This document shows positions 7,026 to 9,210 of a DNA stretch of 9,210 nucleotides, in pieces (position 1 is the first letter of the stretch; each line of letters opens with the position of its first letter). This DNA is from JBBQSU01 sp038234815 (GTDB taxonomy: Bacteria > Planctomycetota > Phycisphaerae > Tepidisphaerales > Tepidisphaeraceae), in contig JBBQSU010000134.1 of assembly GCA_038234815.1 (NCBI GenBank), positions 1 through 9,210 of the forward strand, in the 5' to 3' direction. The position numbers and the translations under genes are program-made. Below the pieces are notes generated by a model. It was not told where the DNA came from. It searched no databases and saw only the letters and a list, made by a program, of their open reading frames with translations.

Positions 7026-7295
7026 CTATTTGCCGATGTGCTTCAGTGATTTGTGCTTGACCGCAGTTTTGCTGGCGGTTTTATGCAATACGTGCGCTTT
7101 CCTGGTCGCATGTGTCGCCGGCTGGACCGCGTGCTTGCTCACCGTCGCGGTTGCGCCATGGCGGCTGGCCACGTGCGTCACTGACGTGTGCTTGCTCAGC
7201 TTGGCGTGACGCGCCCGGGCTTCCACCACCGTCGGCACTGCCACCGCCACTGCGATCCCTGCGAGGATCACGCCTGCTTTGATTCCGTTCAACAT
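7026..7295 (-). CDS. Small secreted His/Lys-rich basic protein, function unknown
   Basis: This 89-residue protein is not one I recognise. The first 28 residues form a clear Sec-type signal peptide: MLNGIKAG, a hydrophobic core VILAGIAVAVAVPTVV, then a likely signal peptidase site after EARA. The predicted mature part (about 61 residues) is low complexity, built almost only from Ala, Thr, Ser, Val, His and Lys. It contains 10 His, 10 Lys and 3 Arg but no Asp, Glu, Cys or aromatic residue. Short Lys-His units recur: SKH at 34-36 and 53-55, then VKH and LKH near the end. A good ribosome binding site (AGGA, 7 nt before the ATG), the signal peptide and a terminator-like hairpin after the stop support a real gene. 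Possible roles, all inference, are metal (nickel, copper or zinc) binding given the His content and convergent hypA, or binding to acidic polysaccharide or nucleic acid outside the membrane. Confidence 0.75.
   Translation of the reverse strand: MLNGIKAGVILAGIAVAVAVPTVVEARARHAKLSKHTSVTHVASRHGATATVSKHAVQPATHATRKAHVLHKTASKTAVKHKSLKHIGK
7131..7198. repeat. 11-bp direct repeat inside the His/Lys-rich gene
   Basis: GTGCTTGCTCA occurs at 7131-7141 and again at 7188-7198, 57 bp apart and in the same reading frame. Both copies encode part of a Ser-Lys-His unit on the minus strand. They fit internal duplication of a short codon block in a low-complexity gene. Confidence 0.5.
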
Positions 7296-7372
7296 TGGTT
7301 CATCCTGTCTGCTATTCGGGGCGGACGAAGATGCCCGCCTCGCACCCTAGCGAGGTTCGATCCCGTCCAAGG

Positions 7373-7389
7373 CGGCGCACAACGCGCCG
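7373..7389. other. Short GC-rich stem-loop in the 157-bp gap
   Basis: CGGCGC (7373-7378) and GCGCCG (7384-7389) pair around an ACAAC loop between the 261-residue gene and the small His/Lys-rich gene. No T-run follows on either strand. A 10-bp palindrome (GCCCGCGGGC, 7415-7424) lies nearby. Both may be incidental to GC-rich sequence. The rest of the gap (7296-7452) holds no convincing gene or promoter. Confidence 0.25.
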
Positions 7390-7452
7390 ACCCTCACGAA
7401 TATCGGACCGGCCCGCCCGCGGGCATGAGCCGCCAAAGCAAAACCCTCGTAG

Positions 7453-8238
7453 CTACCAACCTTCCCCATCCGTCTTCTGCAGATATGTAAAGAAACACAT
7501 CTGCTCCACACCCTCTTTCCTTCCTCTCAAGGCAAACAGCTTGAAAAACCATGCCCGATCCTGGTCGGTCGCCTCGTCCGGCGGGGCGGAGTTGTCGCCG
7601 ACTACCTCCGCGGACGGCACGTCCATCAAATACTCGCACAGGTGGTGGATATTCATTTCGTCGGCAGTCTGGGTCGATAGGACGAACACCTTCGCTTCGC
7701 GGATCACGGAACGAAGATACCGCTCGGAAAGATCGATCTTCACTGCGTCCAATGCCTTGAGATAGGCCAGCGTGGCGGCGTCTTTTTTCCACTCGCTGGC
7801 CTGTCGCTCGTCTTCCCGATCTTTGTCCAGGGGAACATCAAATTGTGCTTGCAGTCGTTGATAGAACGTATCCACCCATTCTCCGTCCAGCCACCGGACG
7901 ATCATCACTTCGCCCGGCCGGCGGTGGACGTGATAATCGTTGACGCTCAAGCTTTTGGCTGCAGGGAGATCAAGTAGCCGGGCGGCATCGGCCGCAGAGG
8001 TCTCCGGCAGAAGCGCGGTTTCGGGCACCCGGGCCTTTTCGAGTCGGCCCATCGTCTGCTGGATATCACGGGCGATCTTCGGATCGAGTCCCGGGCGCAC
8101 CTCGGCGTCAAACTTCCGGGTTCCTTCAAACACGGCAGCCAGTTCCGCGTGCATGCGTATGCTGTCGGCCTTTTCTTTTGCTCGGCTGGCTGGATCGGTC
8201 GCCCGGGGTTTCTTTTGCTCGTCGTTTTCGTCAAACAT
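7453..8238 (-). CDS. Uncharacterised 261-residue cytoplasmic protein
   Basis: I do not recognise this protein. The start at 8238 is chosen because GAGG lies about 5-6 nt before the ATG. A longer open frame to 8526 would run antisense through the first 65 codons of ribD and past its promoter. The product has no signal peptide or membrane helix. The N-terminus (residues 1-25) is charged and probably disordered. A helical, charged stretch follows to about 90, then a more compact part with NDYHVHRRPGEVMIVRWLDGEW (100-121), a Lys/Glu/Asp-rich segment (137-152), a hydrophobic strand EAKVFVLST (181-189) and an aromatic-rich C-terminus (AWFFKLFAL at 229-237, CFFTYL at 248-253). No catalytic motif is evident. 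It is divergent from ribD across a 92-bp gap and is followed by the His/Lys-rich gene on the same strand, 157 bp away, so co-transcription is possible but unproven. Confidence 0.78.
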   Translation of the reverse strand: MFDENDEQKKPRATDPASRAKEKADSIRMHAELAAVFEGTRKFDAEVRPGLDPKIARDIQQTMGRLEKARVPETALLPETSAADAARLLDLPAAKSLSVNDYHVHRRPGEVMIVRWLDGEWVDTFYQRLQAQFDVPLDKDREDERQASEWKKDAATLAYLKALDAVKIDLSERYLRSVIREAKVFVLSTQTADEMNIHHLCEYLMDVPSAEVVGDNSAPPDEATDQDRAWFFKLFALRGRKEGVEQMCFFTYLQKTDGEGW

Positions 8239-8295
8239 ACTTACCTCAACTCTATCCGACCGGCCGGAATTTTTCCGCGCTCGGTGCCAATGTCT

Positions 8296-8330
8296 TTGCC
8301 TGGCTGGCCCGGCCTGCTTTAATGCTCGCC
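8296..8330 (+). promoter_or_regulatory. Candidate leaderless promoter of ribD
   Basis: TTGCCT (8296-8301), a 16-nt spacer and TTTAAT (8318-8323, 5 of 6 matches to TATAAT, though missing the conserved A at position 2) end 7 nt before the ATG at 8331. Transcription would then start at or next to that ATG. The in-frame ATG at 8322 lies inside the -10 element, so if this promoter is real, 8331 must be the start codon. No ribosome binding site is visible. Confidence 0.4.
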
Positions 8331-9210
8331 ATGAATCAAGCCGACGACGTGTTTCTTCGACAGGCGATCCGGCTGGCCATGACAGCCCGAGGGCGTGTCG
8401 AACCCAACCCCATGGTCGGCTGCGTGCTGGTGAAAGACAACCGCGTGATCGGCCAGGGCTGCCACAGCCAGTTCGGCGGTCCCCACGCCGAACCGTTTGC
8501 GCTGACCGCTGCAAGCGAATCGACACAAGGTGCGACGGCTTACGTCACGCTCGAGCCTTGCTGTCACACCAACAAGAAGACCCCGCCATGCGCGCCTCGG
8601 CTGATCGAAGCAAGACTGGCCCGCGTGGTTGTCGGTTGCGTCGATCCCAATCCCGAGGTCAACGGCCGGGGCCTTGCCATGCTGCGCGGTGCCGGCATCG
8701 ATGTTGAAATTGCCACGGGCGCGCTCGCGGCCGAATCGCGTCAACTGATCGCGCCGTTCATGGCCGTCACCCGCTTTGCCCGGCCTTACATCACCCTGAA
8801 ATGGGCGCAGTCCGCCGACGGCAAGGTCGCCGGTGCCGGCGGAACGCCTCTGGCCATCAGCAATTCCCTGGCAACCCAGCAGGTTCACCAACTGCGGGCC
8901 GCTTGCGATGCGATCCTGGTTGGGATCAACACCGTGTTAAGCGATGATCCGATGCTGACGGCCCGCGGGGTTGAGGGTGCGCGGCCACTTCGCCGGATCG
9001 TCCTCGACAGTCGCCTGCGCATCCCGCTCACCTCCGGCCTTGTTCGTTCGGCCGCCGAAGGAGGACTGGAGGTTTTTTTCACGCCCACCGGTTTTTCCGA
9101 CGCCGATCCGGACAAGATCAAGCAGCTTTTATCTGCCGGTGTTGAGCTTCGCAGCGCCGATGAACTGGATCGCCGAATCTGCCTGCCGAAATTATTCTCC
9201 ACGGGGAAAT
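8331..9210 (+). CDS. ribD: Bifunctional riboflavin deaminase/reductase RibD (3' end cut by window edge)
   Basis: The frame is open from 8331 to the edge (293 codons); family members are about 360-370 residues, so roughly 70 are missing. RibD catalyses the second and third steps of riboflavin synthesis in the cytoplasm. It deaminates diaminohydroxyphosphoribosylaminopyrimidine, then reduces the ribose side chain with NADPH. The deaminase domain (about 1-145) shows EPNPMVGCVLV, the zinc/catalytic HAE (52-54), and TLEPCCHTNKKTPPC (73-87), whose C77 and C87 complete the zinc site. The reductase domain begins with RPYITLKWAQSADGKVA (151-167), followed by LVGINTVLSDDPMLTAR (196-212). Two deviations are HAEP instead of the usual HAEV, and one extra residue between the zinc cysteines compared with E. 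coli RibD. An in-frame ATG at 8322 would add three residues. No FMN riboswitch could fit in the 92-bp gap upstream and none is seen. Confidence 0.95.
   Translation, partial: MNQADDVFLRQAIRLAMTARGRVEPNPMVGCVLVKDNRVIGQGCHSQFGGPHAEPFALTAASESTQGATAYVTLEPCCHTNKKTPPCAPRLIEARLARVVVGCVDPNPEVNGRGLAMLRGAGIDVEIATGALAAESRQLIAPFMAVTRFARPYITLKWAQSADGKVAGAGGTPLAISNSLATQQVHQLRAACDAILVGINTVLSDDPMLTARGVEGARPLRRIVLDSRLRIPLTSGLVRSAAEGGLEVFFTPTGFSDADPDKIKQLLSAGVELRSADELDRRICLPKLFSTGK

Noticed and set aside
8239..8330. FMN riboswitch upstream of ribD
   Set aside because: The 92-bp gap is too short for the roughly 120-140-nt element and none of its conserved segments are seen.
8239..8526. N-terminal extension of the 261-residue protein up to 8526
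   Set aside because: It would overlap ribD and its promoter in antisense. The ATG at 8238 has a GAGG ribosome binding site and the upstream translation is Arg/Pro/Gly-rich shadow sequence.
7940..8707. Plus-strand open frame of 255 codons across the unknown gene and ribD
   Set aside because: It is antisense to the 261-residue gene and then runs out of frame through the well-supported ribD reading frame.

Overview
The window is high-GC bacterial chromosomal DNA with two unrelated halves. The left two thirds (1-6153) is a block of five genes, all on the minus strand, for making and exporting a surface or extracellular polysaccharide. In transcription order these are: a Wzc-type polysaccharide co-polymerase fused to a BY-kinase (6153-3973), an NAD-dependent sugar-nucleotide epimerase/dehydratase (3879-2800), a WecG/TagA/CpsF-family glycosyltransferase (2803-2000), a Wzx/MOP-type flippase (1953-667), and the N-terminal 198 residues of a GT4-type glycosyltransferase that runs off the left edge (594-1). 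Short gaps and one 4-bp ATGA overlap suggest a single operon. A candidate promoter lies about 140 bp upstream of the kinase gene.

The right third carries housekeeping and uncharacterised genes. A 397-bp intergenic region (6154-6550) separates the polysaccharide operon from hypA, which is on the plus strand and encodes a nickel metallochaperone. hypA converges on a small minus-strand gene for a secreted, extremely His/Lys-rich protein (7295-7026), and a strong composite hairpin sits between the two 3' ends. Upstream of the small gene is an unrecognised 261-residue cytoplasmic protein (8238-7453). It is divergent from ribD (8331 to the right edge, truncated), which encodes the bifunctional riboflavin deaminase/reductase.

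In pathway terms, the kinase would control chain length and export. The epimerase would supply a modified NDP-sugar. The WecG-like and GT4 enzymes would build the lipid-linked repeat unit, and the flippase would move it across the inner membrane. The polymerase (Wzy), the initiating transferase and the outer-membrane exporter are not in the window and presumably lie beyond the left edge or elsewhere.

The GC-rich composition, mostly weak Shine-Dalgarno sequences and the variant RibD zinc loop would fit a Planctomycetota-like (e.g. Phycisphaerae) organism. That is an inference from protein flavour only, at low confidence. The observation most worth following up is that hypA and ribD both lack a Shine-Dalgarno sequence and both have a TTGCC-type -35 and a -10-like hexamer placed so that transcription would start at the A of the ATG, as in leaderless genes. 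The His/Lys-rich exported protein beside hypA is the best candidate for undescribed biology. I see no defence system, CRISPR array, mobile element, tRNA or rRNA.
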